Source: an uncultured Lachnospiraceae bacterium (GTDB lineage Bacteria; Bacillota; Clostridia; Lachnospirales; Lachnospiraceae). Taken from it: DNA of 64,000 nucleotides. Under the pieces are notes generated by a model, which was given only the letters and a program-made list of their open reading frames with translations, made no database searches and had not been told where the DNA came from. Numbering within the stretch: the stretch's first letter is position 1; every line of letters starts with the position of its first letter. Where the stretch lies: NCBI GenBank assembly GCA_934432885.1, contig CAKRYY010000002.1, positions 1-64,000 of the forward strand, given 5' to 3'. Below are positions 1-7,948 of this stretch, piece after piece. The translations under genes were made by a program, and so were the position numbers.

Positions 1-57
1 AATCATATTATAAATAAAATAAAAAAATAATGCTATAATATTACAAGTTTATATTAT
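1..57. other. AT-rich end of window, no gene
   Basis: This stretch is almost pure A/T and continues into the 3' end of the neighbouring glycosyltransferase gene. I see an extended -10-like TGCTATAAT at 31-39 on the plus strand but no convincing -35 and no downstream gene on that strand, so I do not call a promoter. Confidence 0.4.
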
Positions 58-936
58 TCAAAAAAATAAAACAAAAAAAAGAAGAGTAAAAATTAAACTC
101 AAAAAAAAGAATTTTATAATTTTCATAATATCTTTTGTATCTCCATTTTTTTTCAAATAATCTGCCGTCTGGCGTACAAGCTTTATTCCCTCGGATTCTG
201 AACGGATGCCTCCGAACACCTCCGGATGGTCTGCCTGCGAAACGCCCAAATCAAAATTTCTGTGAAAATTCTGCATCCAGGTATAATTATGGGAATGCAA
301 AACCCTTGCCTGCGCCGCATAAGCAATCTTTCCGCCATTTCGTATTACCTTCGACGCATAAATCATATCTTCATTAAAAATTGTCCTGCGTGTAAATCCA
401 CCCAGCTTATCAAAGGTCGCCCGCTCATAGGCTGCACAGGCATTAGAACAAAAAAAGGTCTTGATGCCAAGCTCTGCAAGGTCCTCTTTCCCCTTGATTC
501 TGGACTGTTCCGGATAATTAAATTCTTTGGTAAAGCGTTCTGCCGGTCTGCAGTCCCCTTTAGGGAGCTGCCTTGCGTAGCTGACCTGTGCCTTACCCGC
601 AAGGAGCGGTTCCAAAAGCTTCTCCAGCAAAAATTCATCTGCCGGAACTGCATCCTGCGTCATACAGACAAAATATGGCGCATGTGATTTTTTAATGCCT
701 TTGTTTCGTGTATTTCCGTGATCAAATTCTCTTGTGGAAAGATGATGTACCTCTACATTCTGATAAGCGTCAAAGTTTGCCCTGCCATACTTCAGGCGTT
801 CAAAATATTTCTCCTCCGTATTCATAATGATAATCCTGCCGGGAGCAAGCGTCTGCCCTGCAAGCGCCTCCAAAAGCCCAAGAAATTCCTCTCCCGGTTT
901 ACAGGTCGGTATGACCACGTCTATCTCTGTTTCCAT
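58..936 (-). CDS. Family 2 glycosyltransferase, altered C-terminus
   Basis: Cytoplasmic GT-A glycosyltransferase that probably adds a sugar (rhamnosyltransferase-like) to the lipid-linked polysaccharide. Visible are the nucleotide-binding start VVIPTCKPG (residues 7-15), an acidic TQDA at 93-96 in the place of the DXD motif, and the acceptor-site NED at 188-190. The start has AGGAG seven bases upstream. From about residue 266 the protein stops looking like the family and becomes a Lys/Ile/Phe/Leu-rich tail encoded by extremely AT-rich DNA, so the native last 20-40 residues seem to have been lost. It follows the LCP gene but is separated from it by a hairpin terminator, so its expression may be low. 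Family call is firm; sugar and acceptor are unknown. Confidence 0.85.
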   Translation of the reverse strand: METEIDVVIPTCKPGEEFLGLLEALAGQTLAPGRIIIMNTEEKYFERLKYGRANFDAYQNVEVHHLSTREFDHGNTRNKGIKKSHAPYFVCMTQDAVPADEFLLEKLLEPLLAGKAQVSYARQLPKGDCRPAERFTKEFNYPEQSRIKGKEDLAELGIKTFFCSNACAAYERATFDKLGGFTRRTIFNEDMIYASKVIRNGGKIAYAAQARVLHSHNYTWMQNFHRNFDLGVSQADHPEVFGGIRSESEGIKLVRQTADYLKKNGDTKDIMKIIKFFFLSLIFTLLFFVLFF

Positions 937-955
937 TTTCTATCTCCTGATTCAG

Positions 956-981
956 AAAAAGGGACCGTTATTCGGCCCCTT
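956..981 (-). terminator. Intrinsic terminator after the LCP gene
   Basis: Read on the minus strand, a 9-bp stem AAGGGGCCG / CGGTCCCTT (one G-U pair) with the 5-base loop AATAA is followed by five T. It sits between the LCP stop and the ribosome binding site of the last glycosyltransferase, so it should end or attenuate the long minus-strand transcript here. Confidence 0.75.
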
Positions 982-1001
982 CCGATTCTTTTCTGTAAAG
1001 C

Positions 1002-2186
1002 TTACTCCGCTGCCGCCACAGCATCTTCTGCTGCGCCGTCCTTTTTGCTGAATTCCTCAGCGGAGGTATTTGCATATTTTCCAGTATCACTTGCAACCTT
1101 CTTGCTGTATTCCTCTACCTCACTGGAAACCTGGTAGTCATTTTCATTGAATAAGAAAGCATGCAGCTCTTCTACATTTTTCTTTAAATCCTGCGGAATA
1201 ACACAGCTTCCCTTGCTTCCGACCGTTCCTGTGGCTCTGTACTTTTCAAACGGGAAACCATCATTTGCCACAACACTGTAATTTCCGATGTCCTTTAATA
1301 CACCAAGGATTTCGGATACATCCAGGGATGTCGATACATTATCCATTACACCGTTTACAACATCGTTCAGCTTGGATATATTGGCCTTCTTTGCCTTTTC
1401 GGAGATTGCTGTAATCACGTCACGCTGTCTTTGTGCACGCTGAAAGTCATTTCCAATATAACGGATACGACAGTATGCGGTTGCCTGCAGACCGTTCAGT
1501 GTCTGTAAGCCTGCGCTCGTTACCGGCGTATAGTCTTTTCCTGCTTCTGCCGTAAAGTTCTTACCGTCAGTCGTCTTTCCGACCATACTGATCTGATAAT
1601 TGTTCAGATGGGAAATCTCTGCCTCTGTTACATTGATTTCCACACCGCCGAGTGCATCAATTACTTCAATCAGACCATCAAAGCCTACGGTAATATAGTC
1701 TGTGATATTCATATCCAGATTCCGGTTCAGCATCGTAATTGCCTGTTCCGGTCCGCCCTTTGCATAAGCGGCATTACATTTATTATAGCTGTCATTTCCA
1801 AGGTTCAGATAGGTGTCACGGAAAACGGAAAGAAGCTTTACATCTCCATTATCCTGATTGATGGAGGCAATGATGATGGTATCGCTTCGGGTACCCTTTC
1901 CAAGAGCACCTTCCCTGGAATCCACACCAAAGAGTGCAATGTTGCGGTATCCCTTCATGTTCTCGTTTGTCTCAACATTTTCATTCATATCCATGACAAT
2001 GCTTTCTTCATCGATTTTGATTTTATCGACTTTTTCTGTTTTCAGTACGGTATAGAGAAAACCAAGCATAACTGCAAGTACGATGATTTCAGCAACAAAC
2101 AGCATTGTCCGTCTGCGGCGTCTGGCTGCCTTTTTCTTCGCTGACATCTTCTTGTTCCCCGGTCTCTTTCCATTCTTTGTTGACAT
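1002..2186 (-). CDS. LCP family (LytR-CpsA-Psr) cell wall polymer ligase
   Basis: LCP proteins move undecaprenyl-linked glycopolymers onto peptidoglycan at the outer face of the membrane. The protein has a Lys/Arg-rich cytoplasmic start, one membrane helix (about residues 28-47) and an extracellular LCP domain beginning with LFGVDSREG (about 86). Arg/Asp residues of the family lie in GTRSDT (about 98-103) and SVFRDTY (120-126), and the downstream Arg cluster RAQRQRD is also present. An acidic/Ser/Ala-rich tail ends it. I prefer the ATG at 2186 because the AAGGGAG box is only 2 bases from the ATG at 2195 but 11 from this one; 2195 remains possible. Being in the same operon as the sugar-1-phosphate transferase and ABC exporter makes it the likely attachment enzyme for this polymer. 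Confidence 0.93.
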   Translation of the reverse strand: MSTKNGKRPGNKKMSAKKKAARRRRRTMLFVAEIIVLAVMLGFLYTVLKTEKVDKIKIDEESIVMDMNENVETNENMKGYRNIALFGVDSREGALGKGTRSDTIIIASINQDNGDVKLLSVFRDTYLNLGNDSYNKCNAAYAKGGPEQAITMLNRNLDMNITDYITVGFDGLIEVIDALGGVEINVTEAEISHLNNYQISMVGKTTDGKNFTAEAGKDYTPVTSAGLQTLNGLQATAYCRIRYIGNDFQRAQRQRDVITAISEKAKKANISKLNDVVNGVMDNVSTSLDVSEILGVLKDIGNYSVVANDGFPFEKYRATGTVGSKGSCVIPQDLKKNVEELHAFLFNENDYQVSSEVEEYSKKVASDTGKYANTSAEEFSKKDGAAEDAVAAAE

Positions 2187-2221
2187 CTTATTCATTTCTC
2201 CCTTGTCATTCGCATATCACG

Positions 2222-3631
2222 TTAATACGCATTTTTATTGATAAAGCCCTTAAAAATTGTCAGGAACAGAATCTTAATATCCAGTCCCATCGTCCAGTTT
2301 TCAATATAGAATATGTCGTAATCAATCCGTTTGCGGATGGAGGTATCTCCCCGATACCCGTTAATCTGCGCCCAGCCTGTAAGTCCCGGACGCACCTGAT
2401 GCTTAATCATGTAACGCGGAATTTCTTCTTTAAATTTTTCCACAAAAAGCGGGCGCTCCGGTCTCGGCCCTACCAGACTCATATCTCCGCGCAGAATATT
2501 ATAAAGCTGCGGGAATTCGTCCAGACTTGTCCGTCTTAAAAATTTTCCGACCTTTGTCACCCTGGGGTCATCCTTGACCGTCCATGCCTTTTTCTCTGCC
2601 GCTTCCTTCTGAATCTCCATCGTTCTGAATTTATACATCTGGAATGGCTTATTGTGCAGACCAATCCGCTCCTGTTTGAAAATCACAGGCCCGGGACTGG
2701 ATACCTTTACTGCAATCGCAGTCAGGAGCATAATCGGTGAAACCAGTACAAGCCCCACCGCAGAGCCCACAACATCCACAATTCTCTTTGCCACCCAGTT
2801 CAGCGTATTTGTCAGCGGCACATAGCGGATATTGATAACGGGCAGTCCCATCAGATCCTCAGTATAGGGTCTGCTCGGAATCAGGCTGTTATAATCCGGT
2901 ATAAACTTCGTATGCACGCCGGATTTTTCACACAGATCAACAATTTCTTCCAGTCTGCCGTAGTCCTGCAGGGAAAGCGTAATCGCAATTTCATCCAGCT
3001 TGTTTTCAGGCAGAATGATCATCAGATTTGCAATACTGCCCAAAACCTTGACGCCTTTGTATATCGTGCCTCTTGGTACACGGTCATCCAGAATCCCTCT
3101 TACAACATATCCCCACTGTGGATTGGAATTGATTCTGGTAATATACTCCTCTGCAGCCCGCGAATATCCTACCAGCAGAATGTGCTTTAGGTTATAACCC
3201 TTCCTGCGGAAATACTGGAGCAGATTTCTCAGGATCTGTCGGCTGAGTATCGAAAGCGTCGTATTCAGTCCATAAAAAATAACAATCATGGAACGGGAAA
3301 AGTTCGGCTCATTGATTACATACAAAACAACGGTAAACAGCAGAGCGCCCACCGTATTTGCCTTTACAATTCCATATACCTCATATTTGCGCCGCGCCGT
3401 CCGCTTGGACGTATACATATTGAAAAAATAGTATAAGATTACATAACCCGGCACAATAAAATAAAGGGCGTAAAAGTAAGTCTCCATCTCAAGAACACCT
3501 ACGCCCTGCTTTTTTGACGCAAAAATACTCTCAAATTTCAAGTACCACGCCAGCATATAGGAGCATGCTACGATTAGTGCATCGATCAGCAAATGCAGCC
3601 TGTTGAAGTATTTTTGATTATCCTTTATCAT
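2222..3631 (-). CDS. Undecaprenyl-phosphate sugar-1-phosphate transferase (WcaJ/WbaP-like)
   Basis: Initiating polyprenyl glycosylphosphotransferase: it moves a hexose-1-phosphate (glucose or galactose in characterised relatives) from a nucleotide sugar to undecaprenyl phosphate. The 469 residues show the usual order: N-terminal membrane helices, a Rossmann-like CoA-binding-type middle (HILLVGYSRAAEEYI), and the C-terminal catalytic bacterial sugar transferase domain with VIFKQERIG, MYKFRTM, RTSLDEFPQLYNIL, GDMSLVGPRPERP and RPGLTGWAQING. The -35/-10-like elements upstream (3665-3693) may give it its own promoter. It is likely the first committed step for the polysaccharide of this operon. 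Substrate sugar is not readable from sequence. Confidence 0.95.
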   Translation of the reverse strand: MIKDNQKYFNRLHLLIDALIVACSYMLAWYLKFESIFASKKQGVGVLEMETYFYALYFIVPGYVILYYFFNMYTSKRTARRKYEVYGIVKANTVGALLFTVVLYVINEPNFSRSMIVIFYGLNTTLSILSRQILRNLLQYFRRKGYNLKHILLVGYSRAAEEYITRINSNPQWGYVVRGILDDRVPRGTIYKGVKVLGSIANLMIILPENKLDEIAITLSLQDYGRLEEIVDLCEKSGVHTKFIPDYNSLIPSRPYTEDLMGLPVINIRYVPLTNTLNWVAKRIVDVVGSAVGLVLVSPIMLLTAIAVKVSSPGPVIFKQERIGLHNKPFQMYKFRTMEIQKEAAEKKAWTVKDDPRVTKVGKFLRRTSLDEFPQLYNILRGDMSLVGPRPERPLFVEKFKEEIPRYMIKHQVRPGLTGWAQINGYRGDTSIRKRIDYDIFYIENWTMGLDIKILFLTIFKGFINKNAY

Positions 3632-3664
3632 GACAACACACAGCTTCTCCTATCCATAAATAAC

Positions 3665-3693
3665 ATATTACAATAATATTACAAAAAGTACAA
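3665..3693 (-). promoter_or_regulatory. Possible promoter before the sugar-1-phosphate transferase
   Basis: On the minus strand TTGTAC (3693-3688), 17 bases, then TAATAT (3670-3665), in a 74-base AT-rich gap. Two ATTACAA copies lie in the same gap. The match is moderate and an internal operon promoter is only a suggestion. Confidence 0.3.
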
Positions 3694-3705
3694 CTTAAAT
3701 TTTTC

Positions 3706-4677
3706 TTAATGCAGCAGTCTCGGTACAATCAGATTATACAGAAGCTCTCCTTCTATCTGTACATATATCCAGAAGCGTTTTATCTGGAATGGCACTCTTC
3801 TTGCTCTTCCCTCTTTAGAAAAGGAAAGGTCAAGACCCTTTTTAAGTCCCTGCAGATAGAGTCCCCCAAAGCCTTTCTTTACAAAAAACAGTGCTTTTAT
3901 GAAGAAGCCTGTCAGTAAAAACGGCAGATTAACCAATATCTGCAGCGGCGGCATATTTTTGAAAACCAGATAAACACTGTTTCTGGAAGCAAGCGAAACC
4001 TTAAACGCATTGTAGCGTGAGCCCGAAGAAGCGCTCCCTGCATGATGCACCACTGCCTCCGGCACAAAGCGGTTTTTATATCCCAAAAGCCGCGCCCGGT
4101 AGCCTACATCAATATCCTCCAGATAAGCAAAATGCGCCTCATCAAATAAGCCAAGACGGATAAGCACTTCTCTTTGATAAATAACCGCACCGCCACATGC
4201 TGCAAAAATATTGCGGGCACGCATATAATGCGCCGACGGTTTTCCTTTTCCCCTTGCATACGCCCATCCAAGCACACAGTAATAATCTCCTGCATCATCC
4301 ATCAGCTCCGGATTCTGCATCGAAACCATTTTTGCCGCACATGAAAAATATCCTTCATTTTCCGAAAGCGCCCTTGTCAGATAAGAGACAAAATGTGCCT
4401 CTACTGTCGTATCGTTGTTGAGCAGCAGTACATACGGGGTCTTTGCTGCAAGGATTCCTGCATTAACCGCCCCGCAGAAGCCCTTGTTTTCCGAAAAGCA
4501 GATCAACTCTGCCTGCGGAAAATGTTCCTTGATAAAATCAACGCTTCCATCCGTCGAACCATTGTCCACAATGATAACCGGAAATGTGTCTTCTTCACAG
4601 GCATACAGCGAGGACAGGCAGTCATTCAAATATTTTTTTCCGTTCAGGTTAGGTATGATTACCGTTGTCTTAAGCAT
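3706..4677 (-). CDS. Family 2 glycosyltransferase (rhamnosyltransferase-like)
   Basis: GT-A enzyme of the WbbL/rhamnosyltransferase type. It opens with TTVIIPNLNGKKYL, then IVDNGSTDGS (about 36-45), the DXD-equivalent LLLNNDT (about 89-95), and the late acceptor-site LEDIDVGYRARLLGYK that is typical of rhamnosyltransferases. The C-terminal third is basic and hydrophobic (NLPFLLTGFFIKALFFVKKGF), suggesting membrane association. GGAG lies 6 bases before the ATG and the gene begins 2 bases after the preceding one stops. With rmlBAC in the same operon, transfer of L-rhamnose from dTDP-rhamnose is the best guess. Confidence 0.88.
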   Translation of the reverse strand: MLKTTVIIPNLNGKKYLNDCLSSLYACEEDTFPVIIVDNGSTDGSVDFIKEHFPQAELICFSENKGFCGAVNAGILAAKTPYVLLLNNDTTVEAHFVSYLTRALSENEGYFSCAAKMVSMQNPELMDDAGDYYCVLGWAYARGKGKPSAHYMRARNIFAACGGAVIYQREVLIRLGLFDEAHFAYLEDIDVGYRARLLGYKNRFVPEAVVHHAGSASSGSRYNAFKVSLASRNSVYLVFKNMPPLQILVNLPFLLTGFFIKALFFVKKGFGGLYLQGLKKGLDLSFSKEGRARRVPFQIKRFWIYVQIEGELLYNLIVPRLLH

Positions 4678-4679
4678 AG

Positions 4680-5963
4680 TTACTCCATATAAGGATCAAA
4701 GAGAATACGAAGCCCCATCTTCTGAACTTCTCCTCCAAAGCGCAGGCTCGCCGCCCGTTCATCGGCTTCCTCTGTCTGTATCCGTGCAAAAAGCTCCTGC
4801 AGATCCTCTCTTACCCGCAGCTTTCGGACATCTGCCGCATATACGTCCTGCTGCATCAGCGCGCGGTGCATATAGCCGGAAAAATATTTGTGCAGTCCCG
4901 CATAAAGGATACTGCCATCCTCTGCATAAGCGCCGCCTGCGACCCTTCCTTTTATAAGAAGCCTGCCGCCCACTGCCGCAAGATCCGCTCTCTGTTTTAA
5001 CACATCACCCTGATAGTTCACCCTGAAAAAGCCCAGATGCTGCGTATGCTCTACCAAGACCTGCCAGCCCTGCCTTTTGCAGAAATCCTCAACCGCACGT
5101 CTTCCTGCTTCATAGGCATACCGTTTACTCTCCGGATTATCCGCCGTCGAGTTCTGATGACAGCGCCAGTGATATAAAACATACGGAATGTGGCAGATAA
5201 GCTCCTCCTTGCCGGACAGCCGCTCCGCTGCCCGCAGCACCAGATCATGATCCTGCGCACCGTCATATTCCCTGCGAAAGCCAAGTTCCTTCATCAGCGA
5301 TGCTTTCATGGCAAGAAAATGGCAGATATAATTATTGCTTAAAAGTAAATCCAGATTAAATTTTCCTTTGAAATGTGGCTCATAAAATACCTGCATATCG
5401 CCGTCAGCCTTATCCTCATCCGAGTACAGCATCTGCGGCAGTCTTCCCGTCTCCGCCTCCTGCTCTGCTATCCGCTCCATCATCCGGTAAAGCGCATCCG
5501 GCGCAAGCGTATCGTCATGGTCTAAAAGAGCAATATAATCTCCCTTTGCTCTCTCAAGCGCAGCATTGGTATTTTCAGAAATGCCCCTGTTTTCTCCCAC
5601 CTTAAAATAATGAAGCCTGTCATCCTTATAGTATTGCATCTGAACTGCCAGTTTATCCGAGCTGCCCGCATCCGCAATCAGAAGTTCAAAATACGGATAG
5701 GTCTGTGCAAGCACAGAATCAATCATTTCCCTGAAGTGCGCAGGCTGCGTTTCATAAGCCGGCACTAAAATACTGAACAGATATTTCCTTCGAAAAACTG
5801 TATTTCGCTGCGCCAGCAGCTCATTTTCTGTCAAATTTTTCTTTATATAACAGGTGTTTTTTTCATTGGCATATCTTTCCAGGGAGGCATAAAAGGCAGC
5901 TTTTGCGCCATTTTTCTTCCAGTACCGATATGCTTTTTTCAGGTTGGAAAGTTTTAAAGCCAT
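4680..5963 (-). CDS. Family 2 glycosyltransferase with second, degenerate domain
   Basis: 427-residue cytoplasmic glycosyltransferase. The GT-A domain shows FSILVPAYETQPAHF, LLIADAGSSD, ENRGISENTNAAL and the metal-binding LLDHDD. The C-terminal part (VGGRLLIKGRVAGGAYAEDG, then HRALMQQDVYAADVRK) resembles a shrunken second GT2 domain of the tandem enzymes found further up the operon, but without a full active site. The start is the ATG at 5963, which has GGAGG just upstream; the longer frame to 6041 would include odd non-family residues. It follows DUF4956 after 136 bases that contain a palindromic repeat relic. Confidence 0.87.
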   Translation of the reverse strand: MALKLSNLKKAYRYWKKNGAKAAFYASLERYANEKNTCYIKKNLTENELLAQRNTVFRRKYLFSILVPAYETQPAHFREMIDSVLAQTYPYFELLIADAGSSDKLAVQMQYYKDDRLHYFKVGENRGISENTNAALERAKGDYIALLDHDDTLAPDALYRMMERIAEQEAETGRLPQMLYSDEDKADGDMQVFYEPHFKGKFNLDLLLSNNYICHFLAMKASLMKELGFRREYDGAQDHDLVLRAAERLSGKEELICHIPYVLYHWRCHQNSTADNPESKRYAYEAGRRAVEDFCKRQGWQVLVEHTQHLGFFRVNYQGDVLKQRADLAAVGGRLLIKGRVAGGAYAEDGSILYAGLHKYFSGYMHRALMQQDVYAADVRKLRVREDLQELFARIQTEEADERAASLRFGGEVQKMGLRILFDPYME

Positions 5964-5980
5964 GCCGCCTCCATGTAACA

Positions 5981-6000
5981 GGGAATTCCTATTGTAAAAC
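5981..6000. repeat. Partial copy of palindromic repeat family
   Basis: The sequence CAGGGAATTCCTATTG in the 136-base gap between DUF4956 and the following glycosyltransferase resembles the core CAATAGGAATTCCTATTG of the palindromes at 25224-25565. The flanking T and A runs are poor here, so it is probably an eroded copy. Confidence 0.45.
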
Positions 6001-6099
6001 CGGAAATCGGCGTAGTATACAAAGCCGGATAGCTGCGGCATCCGCCAGCCCCGTCCTGTGCACTGCGCCGATTCATTATTTTTGATTCTTCTGATAAAT

Positions 6100-6774
6100 T
6101 TAGAAGTTTACTTCTCCATCATGCTCCAGGAGTGAAACACCTCTCACTCCTTCAAGTGCCTGCAGCTTCTGCAGCATTCCCGAGGGGTCCTTCGGCCGAC
6201 ACTCAATTACAAAATCAACGCCTGCAATAGAAGCATTTCTTGATTTGATGGAAGGATGCTTGCAGTCTGCTTTTACAATCTCCATCACGCCAGCTTCCGT
6301 CTCAAGCTTATCACAGTTCACAACCAGAATTCCGCTCGCATTGCCAACCGGTGTCAGTTCAAGCGCAAACAGCCCGATTGTTACAATCAGGGAAGAAATC
6401 ACCGCGATTTCATAGATTCCTGCGCCGCAGATAATACCGGTGCTGATTGACCAGAAAAGGAATACCAGATCCTTCGGGTCCTTCACTGCCGTACGGAAAC
6501 GCACGATAGAAAGCGCGCCCACCATACCAAGTGAAATTGCAAGGTTTGACTGCATCGACAGAATAATGCTTGCCGTGATTACTGCAATCGCTGCCAGCGA
6601 TACATTGAAGGACTTATTATAAAAGGTCTTTCTTGTGGACAGATAATAAACCAGAAAGATGTACAGGGCAATCACGATGGTAATGCCAAGCGTAATGCAC
6701 ACCGTCGTCGTTGTGATATTGCTTCCTGTAAAGCTTTCCAGTACGGATTTTTTGATAATATCCTTAAAACTCAT
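6100..6774 (-). CDS. DUF4956 family membrane protein
   Basis: 224-residue protein with about four membrane helices in the first 145 residues and a C-terminal soluble ferredoxin-like part. The segment SLGMVGALSIVRFRTAVKDP is the hallmark of DUF4956. Function of the family is not established, but it is known to sit next to VTC-domain and CotH proteins, exactly as here: it overlaps the VTC gene by four bases. I infer a membrane partner of the VTC protein. RBS GGAGG is 9 bases before the ATG. Confidence 0.85.
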   Translation of the reverse strand: MSFKDIIKKSVLESFTGSNITTTTVCITLGITIVIALYIFLVYYLSTRKTFYNKSFNVSLAAIAVITASIILSMQSNLAISLGMVGALSIVRFRTAVKDPKDLVFLFWSISTGIICGAGIYEIAVISSLIVTIGLFALELTPVGNASGILVVNCDKLETEAGVMEIVKADCKHPSIKSRNASIAGVDFVIECRPKDPSGMLQKLQALEGVRGVSLLEHDGEVNF

Positions 6775-7499
6775 TTTAGCCTACCTCCTGCGCAGGGAAT
6801 TGTGTATTTCCGTCCCAAGTAATATTTGGAAAAGCTTGTCTGCTGCAATTTTCCAGTCTCCAGATGCTCCTTGATAAAGCTCGGAAGGTATTCATCAAAT
6901 TTTACCTCCAAAAGCTGCTGTCCCTTTGCAAGCACAGGATACCGCAGCGTATCCTTTTCAAAGAAGCGGTCAGTCTCCAGAGAAGCCGTTATATTGCGGT
7001 CAATGGTAATCCTCACATTGCCAAGCGGATATACAAACGGAATCCTCTCATACTCAACAATAGTTTTCGCACGCATGCCTCTTGTCAGCATCAGCACCAG
7101 AAACTGCCTAAGCACCTCTGGATAGTCTTCTGCCTCTCTGGTATGCAGGGGGAGCGCTTCTCCACGCAGCAGCGCCTCGCACTGCTCTCTGGTAAGACGC
7201 GCCGACTCCTTGCAGGTCATACCGTTTTTCTTGCTCTTACGCTCCAATGAAATCCTTCCATCGGAAACATTATAAATCCGAATCCTGTATTTCGCGCGCT
7301 CATTGATACCGTCCTCATTTTCATAAAAACAGCTATTGCGGTAATCATCAAAATAAACGCTTCGAATCCAATAATGACCAGTCTCTCCTACATGCGGATC
7401 AAGCGGAATGAATCCCCTGAGCCTCCAGTACAGCTCCTCCTTCGTTTTCTCATCCATCAGGAACTTGTACTCATGGCGGTAAGTCCTTTGCTTTTCCAT
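6771..7499 (-). CDS. VTC-domain (polyphosphate polymerase-like) protein
   Basis: 242 residues covering the triphosphate-tunnel fold of VTC-domain proteins; the eukaryotic Vtc4 relatives make polyphosphate from ATP. Tunnel-lining basic/acidic strands are visible: RHEYKFLM near the start, IRSVYFDD, AKYRIRIYN, SLERKSKKNG, VRITIDRNI and LLEVKFDEYLPSFI. No SPX domain and no membrane helix is present; membrane tethering is probably through DUF4956 next door. In bacteria these proteins co-occur with CotH-type kinases, two of which are in this window (35291-37270, 51955-53724). Whether it makes polyphosphate or a phosphate modification on the surface polymer is not known. Confidence 0.85.
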   Translation of the reverse strand: MEKQRTYRHEYKFLMDEKTKEELYWRLRGFIPLDPHVGETGHYWIRSVYFDDYRNSCFYENEDGINERAKYRIRIYNVSDGRISLERKSKKNGMTCKESARLTREQCEALLRGEALPLHTREAEDYPEVLRQFLVLMLTRGMRAKTIVEYERIPFVYPLGNVRITIDRNITASLETDRFFEKDTLRYPVLAKGQQLLEVKFDEYLPSFIKEHLETGKLQQTSFSKYYLGRKYTIPCAGGRLK

Positions 7500-7508
7500 A
7501 CCGTTCTC

Positions 7509-7937
7509 TTACTCTTTCTTTTCAAGGAAAATTTTTCTCGTCACAAAATTATATACCATAACGATGCCGGTCGCAACCACTTTTCCGAAAGTTTCGGCCC
7601 ACTGGCGGCTCATATATTCCATAAGAAGCGGCAGATGATTATAAATCCCCTCGATGCAGATAAAAATTATCAATTCGTTCAGCAGAAGCCCGATAACGCT
7701 TAAAATGGTAAAGATCACGAACTCCTTACGGCGGTCCGCATTTTCTTTCCTTTCAAATACAAAGGTCATGCTTGCCACGTAATTAAAAATCAGGGAAATC
7801 GTAAACCCGAAGAAATTCGCTATCAGGTAATATACCCCAAATACGCTGGAAAGCAGCTTAAAAATTCCAAAATCTATAAAAAATGCAATAAAGCCTACCA
7901 CGCCGAACTTTAAAATCTGATCTATCAGTTTCTTCAT
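7509..7937 (-). CDS. GtrA-like membrane protein
   Basis: 142-residue four-helix protein of the GtrA/DPMS family (FGVVGFIAFFIDFGIFKLL, NFFGFTISLIFNYVASMTFVF). GtrA members are thought to flip or help flip undecaprenyl-phosphate-linked sugars to the outer leaflet, where a GT-C enzyme uses them. In this window there are two DPM1-like GT2 proteins and several GT-C proteins that could complete such a path. The DXXF...R loop and basic C-terminus are present. The RBS is weak; the gene lies 9 bases upstream of the VTC gene. Confidence 0.9.
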   Translation of the reverse strand: MKKLIDQILKFGVVGFIAFFIDFGIFKLLSSVFGVYYLIANFFGFTISLIFNYVASMTFVFERKENADRRKEFVIFTILSVIGLLLNELIIFICIEGIYNHLPLLMEYMSRQWAETFGKVVATGIVMVYNFVTRKIFLEKKE

Positions 7938-7948
7938 TGTACTCTGAC

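Noticed and set aside
226..687. 153-residue plus-strand open frame
   Set aside because: Antisense to the GT2 gene, without RBS or protein features.
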